Source: a bacterium (GTDB taxonomy: Bacteria > Eremiobacterota > Eremiobacteria > Baltobacterales > Baltobacteraceae). From it: DNA of 37,355 nt. This document shows, in pieces, positions 15,515 to 23,968 of the stretch. A program made the position numbers and the translations under genes. The notes beneath the pieces were generated by a model that saw nothing but the letters and a program-made list of their open reading frames with translations, had not been told where the DNA came from and did not search any database. The stretch spans positions 1 through 37,355 of the forward strand of contig JAJYHP010000029.1 of the NCBI GenBank assembly GCA_021784715.1, in the 5' to 3' direction. How positions within the stretch are numbered: position 1 is the first letter of the stretch; each line of letters starts with the position of its first letter.

Positions 15515-15884
15515 CGAGCCGCCCGCAGGGATCGGTGAGCTCGACGAGCCCATCCTTCCAGGGACGCTGTTCGATACGCGTATCGGGGTGCGGCATCCCC
15601 AGTTGCGCTTCAATCTCCGCAACGGCGCGCGCGCGCGCCGCATCGCTGCGCGAAGCAACCACCGTTAACGATGCCAGCGATCGATCGGCATTCGCCACCA
15701 ACATCACCTCGCTACCGTCGTATCGGAGTTCACGCGTCTCGCAGGATTGTAACGGCGCGATCGTCGCGCGGGGCTTCGGCGAATCACCGGCTTGCGCTGC
15801 CGCAGGCTCTCGTTGCCGCGCGCATCCAAAGAGCGTGCCCGAAAGCACGATAAGCGCTATTGGAAGGTAAGGGTGCGGCCGCAT
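15489..15884 (-). CDS. Small hypothetical lipoprotein
   Basis: A 131-residue protein with an N-terminal hydrophobic stretch (YLPIALIVLSGTLFGC) ending in a lipobox-like LFGC at about residue 21. A proline- and alanine-rich linker follows, then a small domain with two cysteines (QSCETREL, TDPCGRL) that could form a disulphide. No known family is recognised. Its start overlaps the end of the next-upstream small exported protein by 28 bases, and both follow aspS on the same strand. Its 3' end runs 26 bases into the convergent PaiB-like gene. Function unknown; probably anchored in the envelope. Confidence 0.65.
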   Translation of the reverse strand: MRPHPYLPIALIVLSGTLFGCARQREPAAAQAGDSPKPRATIAPLQSCETRELRYDGSEVMLVANADRSLASLTVVASRSDAARARAVAEIEAQLGMPHPDTRIEQRPWKDGLVELTDPCGRLVTPSPEPT

Positions 15885-16246
15885 GAATCGACCGCTTTGT
15901 CGGGGATAAGCAAACCTCCGCCCCCCGGCGCAGACTTAAACGAGATGATATGCAATGGCGGCGCATTGACCGCTTCGGGACCAAACTGGCGTTCGATAAA
16001 CTTCTTTCGGTCGTTCACCAGCTCGGGATTTTTGTCGCTGCTCACCAGCACGTACTGCTGCACCGCACCGTTCTTCGCGAAGAGAATGCGGAAAACAACA
16101 TCTCCGGGGAGGTGAACGACGCGGGTGCCGCAGGATGGTCCGGCCGCAGCGACGGCCGGGCGAGAGAGGGCAGCGTGAAGCAGGGCAACCGCCGCCACGA
16201 GGACGAGCCCGAGAATCGCGCTGCGAACGATTGAAGCGCTCACCAT
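15857..16246 (-). CDS. Small hypothetical exported protein
   Basis: Starting at ATG 16246 gives 129 residues. The longer open frame is antisense-like sequence over aspS. A hydrophobic N-terminal segment (IVRSAILGLVLVAAVALLHAAL) and an AVAAAG cleavage-like site predict export. The mature part has GTRVVHLPGDVVFRILFAKNG and PPLHIISFKSAPGGGG, and two cysteines. I recognise no family. It begins 5 bases after the aspS stop and overlaps the following lipoprotein gene, so the three are probably co-transcribed. The two small envelope proteins may act together (inference). Confidence 0.65.
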   Translation of the reverse strand: MVSASIVRSAILGLVLVAAVALLHAALSRPAVAAAGPSCGTRVVHLPGDVVFRILFAKNGAVQQYVLVSSDKNPELVNDRKKFIERQFGPEAVNAPPLHIISFKSAPGGGGLLIPDKAVDSCGRTLTFQ

Positions 16247-16251
16247 CCTAG

Positions 16252-18030
16252 TTATCGGGCGCTCTCGGGCCCGGGCGCCACGCTGCGAAGGTAAAGATCG
16301 CGCAAAAGTCGCTCCGGAACCGGTGAGGGGGCGTCCATCATCACGTCTCGGCCGACCTGATTCTTCGGGAACGCAATCACCTGGCGCAAGTTCTCTTCGC
16401 CGCACGCAAGCATGACGATGCGATCGATCCCAAGTGCCATTCCGCCGTGCGGCGGCGCGCCGAAACGCAATGCACGAACGAAGAACCCGAAGCGTTCCTC
16501 GATCTCTTCTTCGCTCATGCCGAGCATCGTAAAGATGCGCTTTTGCAATGCCTCGTCGTGGATACGAATCGACCCGGAGCCGAGTTCGTAACCGTTGAGC
16601 ACCATATCGTAATGTTGCGCGCGCATCGCGAGCGGATCGCTGTCGATGAGATCCCATTGCCCGGGCATCGGTGCGCTAAACGGGTGGTGCGCCGGTACGG
16701 GTTTCCCGCTCTCTTCATCCATCTCGAGATATGGAAACTCGGTCACCCAACAAAATGCAAACTTTGCCGGATCGCGCAAGCCGCAACGCTGCCCCACCTC
16801 GAGTCGCATTTTACCGGCGATAGAAAATACCGTTTCACGAGCATCGGCGAAGAGGAGCAAGGCGTCACCGCTCTGCGTTTCCGTATCCGCGCGGAGCCCT
16901 TCAAGCGTTGCTTCGTCGAGGAATCGTTGCGCCGAGGATTTCACACCATCGGCTCCGTAGGCGATCCACACCATCCCCTTCGCACCGAAGAGCTTCGCAT
17001 TCTCCGTGAGCGCGTCAAAATCGCGACGCGAGAGTGATGCTCCACCGGGGTATCGTAGTGCGAGTACCGCTCCGCCTGCGTCGAGCGCGCCGCGGAAGAC
17101 CACGAATTCGCTCGTCGCAAAGCGCGCACCGACATCGACGAGTTCGAGACCGAAACGCATATCGGGTTTATCGCTCCCGAAGCGCCGCAGAGATTCTGCG
17201 TGGGTAAGCCGCGGAAACGCCGACAGCGAAACGCCGAGGACGCTGCGCCAGGCATGGCCGACCGCACCCTCCATCATTTGCATGACTTCTTCTTGTGTGA
17301 CGAATGAAAGCTCGACGTCGAGCTGAGTGAACTCCGGCTGCCGATCTGCGCGAAGATCCTCGTCACGCATACAGCGCGCGATCTGCATGTACCGTCCGAA
17401 TCCGGAGATCATGCAGATTTGTTTGAGGAGTTGCGGCGATTGCGGTAGCGCATAAAACGTTCCCGGATGCATCCGGCTCGGCACCAAGTAATCGCGCGCG
17501 CCTTCCGGTGTACTCTTGATGAACATCGGCGTTTCGATTTCGACGAATTCGCGTTCGTCAAAATAATCGCGAAAGGCCTTCACGATGCGATGACGCAAGC
17601 GCAAGTTGCGTTGCATGCGTGGACGCCGCAAGTCGAGATATCGATATTCCAAGCGTAGGCCCTCGTCCACGTCGTCGTCGACGTTGACCTGGAACGGCGG
17701 CACTTCGGAGCGATTGAGAATGTCGAGTTGCTCGATGCCTACTTCGACTGCGCCGGTCGCCAACTTCGCATTCTCGGTTCCATCCGGACGGGCGCGAACC
17801 GTTCCGACAACGCGCACGACATCCTCGCTACGGAGTTTTTCCGCCATCGAAAAGCTCGGGTGTTCCGGGTTGAATACCACCTGCGTGATGCCGTCACGGT
17901 CGCGAAGATCGATAAAGATCAGTCCACCGTGGTCGCGGCGGCGATTGACCCAGCCGAAGAGTTCGGCGGTGCGTCCGATTGCATCGGCTCGCAGCGCTCC
18001 GCAAGAAAAACGTTCCGGCGTCGCAGTCAT
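16252..18030 (-). CDS. aspS: Aspartyl-tRNA synthetase, bacterial type
   Basis: With ATG 18030 the enzyme has 592 residues, the usual bacterial size including the inserted GAD domain. The open frame to 18339 adds 103 residues antisense to a glycosyltransferase and is rejected. The N-terminal anticodon-binding OB fold reads LFGWVNRRRDHGGLIFIDLRDRDG. Class II motif 2 is CMRDEDLRADRQPEFTQLD and motif 3 is HGGMALGIDRIVML. It charges tRNA-Asp, and possibly also tRNA-Asn if the organism uses the amidotransferase route; discrimination cannot be read reliably. The start overlaps the upstream GT2 stop as ATGA, an unusual linkage to surface-glycan genes. Confidence 0.97.
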   Translation of the reverse strand: MTATPERFSCGALRADAIGRTAELFGWVNRRRDHGGLIFIDLRDRDGITQVVFNPEHPSFSMAEKLRSEDVVRVVGTVRARPDGTENAKLATGAVEVGIEQLDILNRSEVPPFQVNVDDDVDEGLRLEYRYLDLRRPRMQRNLRLRHRIVKAFRDYFDEREFVEIETPMFIKSTPEGARDYLVPSRMHPGTFYALPQSPQLLKQICMISGFGRYMQIARCMRDEDLRADRQPEFTQLDVELSFVTQEEVMQMMEGAVGHAWRSVLGVSLSAFPRLTHAESLRRFGSDKPDMRFGLELVDVGARFATSEFVVFRGALDAGGAVLALRYPGGASLSRRDFDALTENAKLFGAKGMVWIAYGADGVKSSAQRFLDEATLEGLRADTETQSGDALLLFADARETVFSIAGKMRLEVGQRCGLRDPAKFAFCWVTEFPYLEMDEESGKPVPAHHPFSAPMPGQWDLIDSDPLAMRAQHYDMVLNGYELGSGSIRIHDEALQKRIFTMLGMSEEEIEERFGFFVRALRFGAPPHGGMALGIDRIVMLACGEENLRQVIAFPKNQVGRDVMMDAPSPVPERLLRDLYLRSVAPGPESAR

Positions 18031-18932
18031 GGGCGCTCCTCTGGGTGGGCGAGGGCATCTTTGATGCCCGAGACATAGTGATATTGTTGCACGATATCGC
18101 GTGCAAGTTTCGAACGATCCGCTCGGTCGTCGAGCGCTCGCAAGAGATTGGGCATACGTCCAAGCAACGAATGAAGCCCCAACGAGATGGGCGTCATCCC
18201 TAATTGCAGACGAACGGCGAGATCGGGATGTTTGCGATAGAAGCGAACGGTCGAGCGACCGGCGAGCATCATTTTGCCTTTTTGGTCTTCGTGAGGAACA
18301 TCTTGGCAGTGATAGCTGACTGCGCGCGGTTCGTAGCAAATGCGCACTCCGGAACGTTCGAGGCGATAGCCGAGCTCGAGATCTTCGTGACCGTAGCCGG
18401 TGAACGATTCATCGAAGCCGCCGACCGCACGCAGATCCTCGGTGCGCACCGACGCATTCCCGGTAAGAAAATAAAGCCACGACAAGCGTTTGCGCCCCGG
18501 CGGATGGAGATGCCCGCGCAGGTCCGCACGATCGCGTTTTAGCGCGTAATCGTCGAGATCGCGCACCTGCACTTCCCAACCAACCACGGCGATTCTTCGT
18601 TCGCGGGCATGCCGTTCGAGGTGAACGGCGAGAAGATCGGGAGAGGCGAGAATATCGGCGTCATTAAAAAGGACAAGCGCTCCCGTTGCTGCGGCGACTC
18701 CGGCATTGCGCGCCTGTGCGCGGCCGCTATATCCCCCTGGAAGATGGCGGACGTTCGGCGAGGAACGCGCAACTTCGGCAAGATATTCCGCGGTACCGTC
18801 GGTCGATTGGGAATCGCAAATCAGCAATTCGTAGCGCGATGCATCGACCGTCTGCGCAAGCAGCGTCGGCACGACATGGCGCAACGTGTCGAGGCGATTA
18901 TAGGTGGGAATAACGACGGAACAATCAAGCAT
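18027..18932 (-). CDS. Glycosyltransferase family 2 (third of three paralogues)
   Basis: A 301-residue GT-A fold enzyme with inverting family 2 features: SVVIPTYNRLDTLRHV at the N-terminus, SQSTDGTAEYL, a divalent-metal motif in LFNDADIL, and acceptor-side NASVRTEDLRAVGGFDESF followed by GYGHEDLELGYRLER. No membrane segment is evident, so it is probably cytoplasmic or peripheral. It shares the GFxESF...ED..xGxRL pattern with the GT2 genes at 19902 and 21868, indicating tandem duplication. It overlaps aspS by 4 bases and the upstream GT9 gene by 8. Sugar donor and acceptor are unknown; an LPS-type core or O-glycan is likely from context. Confidence 0.9.
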   Translation of the reverse strand: MLDCSVVIPTYNRLDTLRHVVPTLLAQTVDASRYELLICDSQSTDGTAEYLAEVARSSPNVRHLPGGYSGRAQARNAGVAAATGALVLFNDADILASPDLLAVHLERHARERRIAVVGWEVQVRDLDDYALKRDRADLRGHLHPPGRKRLSWLYFLTGNASVRTEDLRAVGGFDESFTGYGHEDLELGYRLERSGVRICYEPRAVSYHCQDVPHEDQKGKMMLAGRSTVRFYRKHPDLAVRLQLGMTPISLGLHSLLGRMPNLLRALDDRADRSKLARDIVQQYHYVSGIKDALAHPEERP

Positions 18933-19905
18933 TTATTAAATCCGCGACACCGTCGACGACCTCGTCACGAAAGTGCGCAAGGGAGGCTTCGTCGTCGCTT
19001 TGTGGTTTGCGCAAACTGCGGCTGGGAACCCGATACGGGGCCCATTCTTGTGAGGCCAATCGGAAATAGCGGTTTTCGAAGGCGACGAGCGTGGGCCTGC
19101 GCACCGCGCTTGCGACATGAGTCGCACCAGTGTCGACGGTAACCACGCAGGCCGCCCGTTCGAAGACCGCCGCCCATTGGAAAAACGGAAGTTCGCGCAG
19201 CACCGCCGCAGCCCCGACCCCGGAGAAGGCATCGATCTCGTCGTCGACTTCGGCGTTCGCCGTAATGACGAGCGGCGGCCCGAACCCAGTGAGCCGGCGC
19301 GCAAGTTCGACCGTCGATGCCGGCGAGCTGCCGCTATGAAACCAACGCGGCGCGAGGTGGAGAACGATCGGCCGATCCGGAAGCGCGGCGACCGCTGCTC
19401 GGTCCTCGTCGCGGAGGTCGAGGCGCAGATCGAGGACGCGTTCGCGCGCTCCCCCGAGGGCGACGAGATCGAGCAGTTGGTCGACTTCATGGCGCACCAC
19501 GCGCTGCGGATCGCGTTCGCAGAGCTCGGGATCGGCCTCGGAGATCGCCATGCGATTGACGAACATGCGCGCAGTGAGGCGCGCAAGATATCGGCGCGCG
19601 TAGGTATAACCGACCCGAACGGCCGCGCGTGTCGCGCCGACGACGCGCAAATCTTCGGAACGTGGTGCAAGCGCAATTGCGAGATCGACATTTCGAAATT
19701 GCGCTCCAAAGTTCTCCGGACGGATCGATCTTGGTAGCGCGACGAGTTCGTCGATATCGGTATTGCGTTCTACGACGATACGATTGTAGGCGCTGGTCAC
19801 CATCGTAATATGCGCGTTTGGAAAAGATCGGCGTACCGTCGCAATCGCCGGTGTCGAAAGCAGCAAATCGCCGATTCGATCGGTTCGCGAAAGGAGAATG
19901 TTCAC
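18925..19905 (-). CDS. Glycosyltransferase family 9 (heptosyltransferase-like)
   Basis: A 326-residue GT-B fold protein. The start MNILLSRTDRIGDLLLSTPAI is the standard GT9 opening (RTDRIGD), and the C-terminal nucleotide-sugar site includes VVTVDTGATHVASAVRRPTLVAFE. These enzymes transfer ADP-heptose to the LPS inner core in Proteobacteria. Because gmhA and heptose kinase/nucleotidyltransferase genes lie upstream in the same operon, an ADP-heptose donor is plausible. It overlaps the following GT2 by 8 bases and the preceding one by 4. Exact acceptor unknown. Confidence 0.88.
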   Translation of the reverse strand: MNILLSRTDRIGDLLLSTPAIATVRRSFPNAHITMVTSAYNRIVVERNTDIDELVALPRSIRPENFGAQFRNVDLAIALAPRSEDLRVVGATRAAVRVGYTYARRYLARLTARMFVNRMAISEADPELCERDPQRVVRHEVDQLLDLVALGGARERVLDLRLDLRDEDRAAVAALPDRPIVLHLAPRWFHSGSSPASTVELARRLTGFGPPLVITANAEVDDEIDAFSGVGAAAVLRELPFFQWAAVFERAACVVTVDTGATHVASAVRRPTLVAFENRYFRLASQEWAPYRVPSRSLRKPQSDDEASLAHFRDEVVDGVADLINA

Positions 19906-20810
19906 GAAGCGTTGCGTTTGTGTAACGCGTTTTCGAGTTCTTCGAAATACACGCTTGCGAGCATTCGCCTTACCACTCGTAGCTCCGCATTACCGAGCGG
20001 ACGGTCACCGGTAATCGTTGCAACGCGACGACGCAAATGTTCGGGCACGCCTATCGCACGCAACACCGCATGCACGCCTCGTTGTATGGGATTTTCGCCG
20101 GTTGCGAGATAGGTGCGCCAGTGCGGGTGCAGGGCCGAAAGCGTTACTGCCGTGCGCGCCTGCGCTCGCGTTTGTCGCTCCATCTTTTCAATTTCGCTGC
20201 TTCGCGGCTGCGGCTTATAGTGGTAGGCGAGCGCGAACCGATTGAAGACGGCGCGCACACCGGCGAAGCGCAGCCGGAGACCGACATCGATATCTTCCCA
20301 TCCGTATTCGGCGAATGATTCGTTAAAGCCGCCGATTTCACGAATCGTTGCGGTCGGCACCGATACATTGGTCGTCCAAAAAAAGTTCCCGCTGTAATTT
20401 TTCCAGCTCCATACCGGCGGCGGCAAGTCGTCGAACGATTCGACGTTGATCGCTCCACCACGAACAATAGCTGCAGGCGCATGGTCGTGCGATCGCAGGT
20501 GCTCTTCGACAAAATTCGGCAACGGCAAGACATCGTCGTCGATGAGAATGATGCGCTCTCCCGCTGCACGCGCGATTCCGACGTTCCGCCCGCGAGCGAG
20601 GCCTGCGTTTTGCTGTTCGACCACGGTAAAAGCGCAGGAAGCACGCGATCGAGCGCGTTCGATAACCGCGGCGGTTCCGTCGGTGGAGCCATCGTTGACG
20701 AGAACGACTTCGTAGGAATCCTCGGGCACCGTTTGCTCGAAGCATGCATCGAGAACGCGCTCGAGGAGCGCGGCACGATTGTAGGTACAGAGTTGAATGG
20801 TCGCGCGCAT
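19902..20810 (-). CDS. Glycosyltransferase family 2 (second of three paralogues)
   Basis: I start at ATG 20810, giving 302 residues (MRATIQLCTYNRAALL...). The open frame continues upstream to 21269, but that part is antisense to the GT9 gene; GTG 20822 is another possible start. GT2 features are CTYNRAALLERVLD, NDGSTDGTAAVIE, RGRNVGIARAAGERIILIDDDVLPLP with the metal-binding acidic triad, and TTNVSVPTATIREIGGFNESF then EYGWEDIDVGLRLR. It sits 38 bases after the upstream GT9 gene, one of the larger gaps in the glycan block, and overlaps the next GT9 by 4. Specificity unknown. Confidence 0.88.
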   Translation of the reverse strand: MRATIQLCTYNRAALLERVLDACFEQTVPEDSYEVVLVNDGSTDGTAAVIERARSRASCAFTVVEQQNAGLARGRNVGIARAAGERIILIDDDVLPLPNFVEEHLRSHDHAPAAIVRGGAINVESFDDLPPPVWSWKNYSGNFFWTTNVSVPTATIREIGGFNESFAEYGWEDIDVGLRLRFAGVRAVFNRFALAYHYKPQPRSSEIEKMERQTRAQARTAVTLSALHPHWRTYLATGENPIQRGVHAVLRAIGVPEHLRRRVATITGDRPLGNAELRVVRRMLASVYFEELENALHKRNAS

Positions 20811-20848
20811 CGTGTTCGGCACTTCGACGCCGATGGCCGACTCCGCTC

Positions 20849-21871
20849 TTAGCGAGGCCCCTCCGCGTCGAGTAAGCCCGCTACCGCAGCGAGAATTCTC
20901 GGAGTATCGAGGCCGGCGATGCATGCGTAATCGGCACAGGTCTCCTTTCGGTCGCGCGGGTGGCAGGGAAAGGCCGAACGCACGATCGCGCGCCGATCGC
21001 ACAGCGGCGCCCAGCGTTCGGGAAAATCGCTTTGGAACGGAAAGATACCCACGGTACGTGCACCGGAGGCGGCGGCAACGTGCATCGAGCCGGTCGTGAT
21101 ACCGATAAACGCGCGCGCATCGCGCGAAAGCGCTGCAAAGGCGCCGATAGAGGAGCGCCCGACAATCGATCGCACCCTTGGCTCCTCGCTCTCCGCGACG
21201 ACGCGAGCGACGAGTTCCCGGTCGGCAGCGGACCCGCCGAGCAGGACGGGAACCCCGAATCGCTCGCAAAGGGAACGGGCGGTGCGTGCCCAGCCGCTCG
21301 TCGGCCAGAGGCCGCGTTGCGTTGCGACGGCGTTGGTGGCGTGGAGGATGAAATAGCCGTCACGCTCGAGCGCGAGTTCGGCGCGCAACTCTTGTGCCGC
21401 TCGCTCGTCCTCTTCACGAGGGACGATGCGCGGCCTCGCTCCTGCGGCATCGCAACCGATCGCGCGCGCATAGTCGAGCAAGATATCGGACCAATGCGAA
21501 GTGACGTCGCCGCGTTCGCTTCGAACGACGACACGATGCGTGAACGACTGCGAATAGAGACGCCGTGCTTGGCCGACGCGGATCGGGATTCCGGCGGCGC
21601 GAACGGACGCTGCGGCGCGCGGCGTTGCCCACGTAACGACGCACGCGGCGTAATTGTTCTCGCGTAGCGCCGCGGCATGCCGGTCGACCGGTTCGCCTTC
21701 GTCGACGAAAACGCGCGCGATATCCGGTACGAGTTCGAGCGTTGCGCGATGCCCGGGTAAAGTGACCGCGTCGATGCTATCGTATTGCGTGCGAAGCGCT
21801 TGCGCCACGACGGTAGCGACCAACGAGTCGCCGATGCCGCCGCCTGCGCAATAGAGGAGTGCGCGGTTCAT
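20849..21871 (-). CDS. Glycosyltransferase family 9 (heptosyltransferase-like)
   Basis: A 340-residue GT-B protein. It opens with ALLYCAGGGIGDSLVATVVAQALR, a GT9 variant in which RxDxIGD is replaced by AGGGIGD. The C-terminal domain contains VPVLLGGSAADREL and the donor-binding GITTGSMHVAAASGARTVGIF, then FPFQSDFPERWAPL, as seen in ADP-heptose:LPS transferases. Near the C-terminus are two cysteine-bearing segments (SAFPCHPRDRKETCADYAC), typical of the subset with a conserved cysteine cluster. Start at 21871 overlaps the GT2 stop by 4 bases. Donor inferred as ADP-heptose, acceptor unknown. Confidence 0.85.
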   Translation of the reverse strand: MNRALLYCAGGGIGDSLVATVVAQALRTQYDSIDAVTLPGHRATLELVPDIARVFVDEGEPVDRHAAALRENNYAACVVTWATPRAAASVRAAGIPIRVGQARRLYSQSFTHRVVVRSERGDVTSHWSDILLDYARAIGCDAAGARPRIVPREEDERAAQELRAELALERDGYFILHATNAVATQRGLWPTSGWARTARSLCERFGVPVLLGGSAADRELVARVVAESEEPRVRSIVGRSSIGAFAALSRDARAFIGITTGSMHVAAASGARTVGIFPFQSDFPERWAPLCDRRAIVRSAFPCHPRDRKETCADYACIAGLDTPRILAAVAGLLDAEGPR

Positions 21872-22740
21872 TTTTCCGGAGAGCGAAATAACTCGCGAGC
21901 GTAAATACCGTCGAGAAATTGCGCTTTCGCGATCGACCGTACCGTTGGGTGCGTCCGATCGTCACTGGCCAGTCCGGCGTAAAAAGCGAGAAGCGAATCG
22001 GGAAGCAGGTATTTCGCGCGTAGCATATTCAGCCGATGTGCGCCGGTCGCAGCTTTGACGCGCGAGGACGGACTTTTCTCCAGAAAGCGACGCGCCATGC
22101 GCGCCTTTTCAACGGATTTTCGCGCGAGTACTTCGAGCGTTTCGTCGCTCGGTTTTTTTATGTGCCAGAGAAATGCATCCCAGGAAAACCGTCGGTGCAG
22201 GCCGCTCTCGCGTAAGCGAACGCCGAGTTCGGTATCTTCCCAGCCGTAGAGACGAAAGGATTCGTCGAACCCGCCCACTGCATCGATCGCCGCTTTTGGA
22301 ATCGATACGTTGCACGTGCACAAAAACGCTCCCGAGTAGTGGGCCAGCGATGGCTTCGGGCGCTGCTCGTAGTCGGGGACGTTCACGATCGCACCGTTCA
22401 CGACGAGCCCCGGAGCATCGTGCGCGGCTTCGTGTGCGGCAAGAAACCCCGGCGGTAAAACCACATCGTCGTCGCAGAAAAGCACGATGAACCCCTGCGC
22501 GACGGCGACCCCGCGATTGCGTGCTTTCCCCCGGTTGGGCTCGGCTTCGTACAGATAGCGAATCGGGAAACTGCTGGACTGGGCCATGCCCTCGACAAGC
22601 GCACGCGTTCCGTCGGTTGAGGCGTTGTCGACGACGATCGCTTCAAACTTCGGCGCTTTTTGCTGCTCGCCAAGCGAAGCAAGAGCGCGTTCGAGATAGT
22701 CCGCGCGATCTTTCGTCGCGATGATCACCGAGAGCCGCAC
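21868..22740 (-). CDS. Glycosyltransferase family 2 (first of three paralogues)
   Basis: A GTG start at 22740 (290 residues, VRLSVIIATKDRADYL...) follows the LpxB-like stop by two bases and has GGGAGA about ten bases upstream. The open frame to 22851 is overlap only. GT2 signatures are SVIIATKDRADYLERAL, VVDNASTDGTRALVEG, RGKARNRGVAVAQGFIVLFCDDDVVLPP, and TCNVSIPKAAIDAVGGFDESF followed by LYGWEDTELGVRLRESG. It is closest in pattern to the GT2 at 19902. It is the first glycosyltransferase after the heptose genes. Substrate unknown. Confidence 0.88.
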   Translation of the reverse strand: MRLSVIIATKDRADYLERALASLGEQQKAPKFEAIVVDNASTDGTRALVEGMAQSSSFPIRYLYEAEPNRGKARNRGVAVAQGFIVLFCDDDVVLPPGFLAAHEAAHDAPGLVVNGAIVNVPDYEQRPKPSLAHYSGAFLCTCNVSIPKAAIDAVGGFDESFRLYGWEDTELGVRLRESGLHRRFSWDAFLWHIKKPSDETLEVLARKSVEKARMARRFLEKSPSSRVKAATGAHRLNMLRAKYLLPDSLLAFYAGLASDDRTHPTVRSIAKAQFLDGIYARELFRSPEK

Positions 22741-22742
22741 GA

Positions 22743-23966
22743 TTATTCTATCTCCCGAAGCATGGAGATCAGGGATTCCGCCAATCGTTGCGCGGCACCC
22801 GCATGGCCGGCGTAGAGGCTCTGCATCTCTCGACCGACGCGCGTCCGCCACGTTCGATCATCGTAGGTTGCAAGAGCGACGCGAGCAACTCGACCCGGCG
22901 TCAGCGTTCCGTGCAGCTCGCGCACGAGTTCCTCGCCGGCATCGATATTCGGCTGCGTGTGGAAGCGAAAACGTTTTGAAATTCTCACCGCAACCGCGCG
23001 TTTCAGCGCAGATCCAAGCCACGGAATGCGATTGAGGTAAGTAAGCGGCCCGTTAATAGCGATCAATTCCGCTGCATTGAGCGGCGTAACGGCAATCGTC
23101 GGTACGCCGAGCGCAGCCAGTTCGATGCACTTCGTACCGGGGAGCGTCAGCGCAAGCCCGCTCGCCGCTGCAGCGGCGAGGCTCTCACGCACGATCGGAA
23201 ATCGCCGCTCGCCGCTCGCGTCGGCAATCCACGCTCGCCCACCTTCGCGAATGAGGCGTCCTTTTTTCGACCATACTCGCGGGTCACCACCTGCCTCAAC
23301 GGCCTTTTGTACGGCGTCGAGCGACGTAAATGGTGAAATTCCAAAAGCGATCGGCAGCGATGGCTGCTCGGATCGCATTTGCAACGCCGCGGTGAAAAAG
23401 AACGGAATCATATGTTCGACTTCGTAGGAACGCGAACCGGGAAGAACGACGATTCCATCGCGTTCGAACCATTCGGGCAGCGGTTCCTTCGCCTGCTCGA
23501 TCGCGCCGTCGATTGCGAGATTGCCCACAAGATCGATTCGTTCCGGCGGAACACCCCAGTCCTCGAGTTGCTTGACGTTTGCCGCGTCAACGGCAAATGC
23601 GCGCGCGAGCTTCCGAGCATATCGCGCGCGCGAAAATTTATACGTGAAGGCCATTCCATGAAGGCGTGATTGGACGCGCGCCGCATGCATGAGGTCGCCG
23701 CCGAGATAGAGGACGCCGTCGACGCGCTCGGGCAAACCTTCCAACGAGCGGCCGAGCGCAAACGCGAGATACTGCGCCGGTTCGAAAACATGCGCTTGTG
23801 GGAAGATCGCGCGCAGCATCGGCGCTTCGTGGCCGGTCGCGAAATCGTCGGGCACAAGGAACGCGTAGATATCGATGGTGGGTGCGAGCCGATAGAGCGC
23901 GCCGGCAAGCGGGCGCGCCCACCCTGCGGTTTCACCCGGGCCATTCACCGTCAGCGCGAGGCGCAA
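22743..23966 (-). CDS. LpxB-like glycosyltransferase (lipid-A-disaccharide synthase-related)
   Basis: A 407-residue GT-B protein. It begins ALTVNGPGETAGWARPLAGAL, close to the LpxB opening SxGExSGD-xxGA in shape, and has VDGVLYLGGDLMHAARV, VGNLAIDG, IVVLPGSRSYEVEHMIPFF (LpxB: LLPGSRxxEI) and LALTLPGTKCIELAALGVPTIAVTPLN (LpxB: SGTATLEAALxxxP). LpxB joins UDP-diacyl-GlcN and lipid X to make the lipid A disaccharide. Differences in the N-terminal signature and the acceptor region mean this could be a related family using another acceptor, as in the LpxB-related proteins of cyanobacteria. It lies 2 bases after the nucleotidyltransferase gene and before the GT block. Confidence 0.75.
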   Translation of the reverse strand: MRLALTVNGPGETAGWARPLAGALYRLAPTIDIYAFLVPDDFATGHEAPMLRAIFPQAHVFEPAQYLAFALGRSLEGLPERVDGVLYLGGDLMHAARVQSRLHGMAFTYKFSRARYARKLARAFAVDAANVKQLEDWGVPPERIDLVGNLAIDGAIEQAKEPLPEWFERDGIVVLPGSRSYEVEHMIPFFFTAALQMRSEQPSLPIAFGISPFTSLDAVQKAVEAGGDPRVWSKKGRLIREGGRAWIADASGERRFPIVRESLAAAAASGLALTLPGTKCIELAALGVPTIAVTPLNAAELIAINGPLTYLNRIPWLGSALKRAVAVRISKRFRFHTQPNIDAGEELVRELHGTLTPGRVARVALATYDDRTWRTRVGREMQSLYAGHAGAAQRLAESLISMLREIE

Positions 23967-23968
23967 CG

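Noticed and set aside
18031..18339. 103-residue N-terminal extension of aspS
   Set aside because: It overlaps the GT2 gene and is unlike AspRS; ATG 18030 gives the correct OB-fold start and an ATGA overlap.
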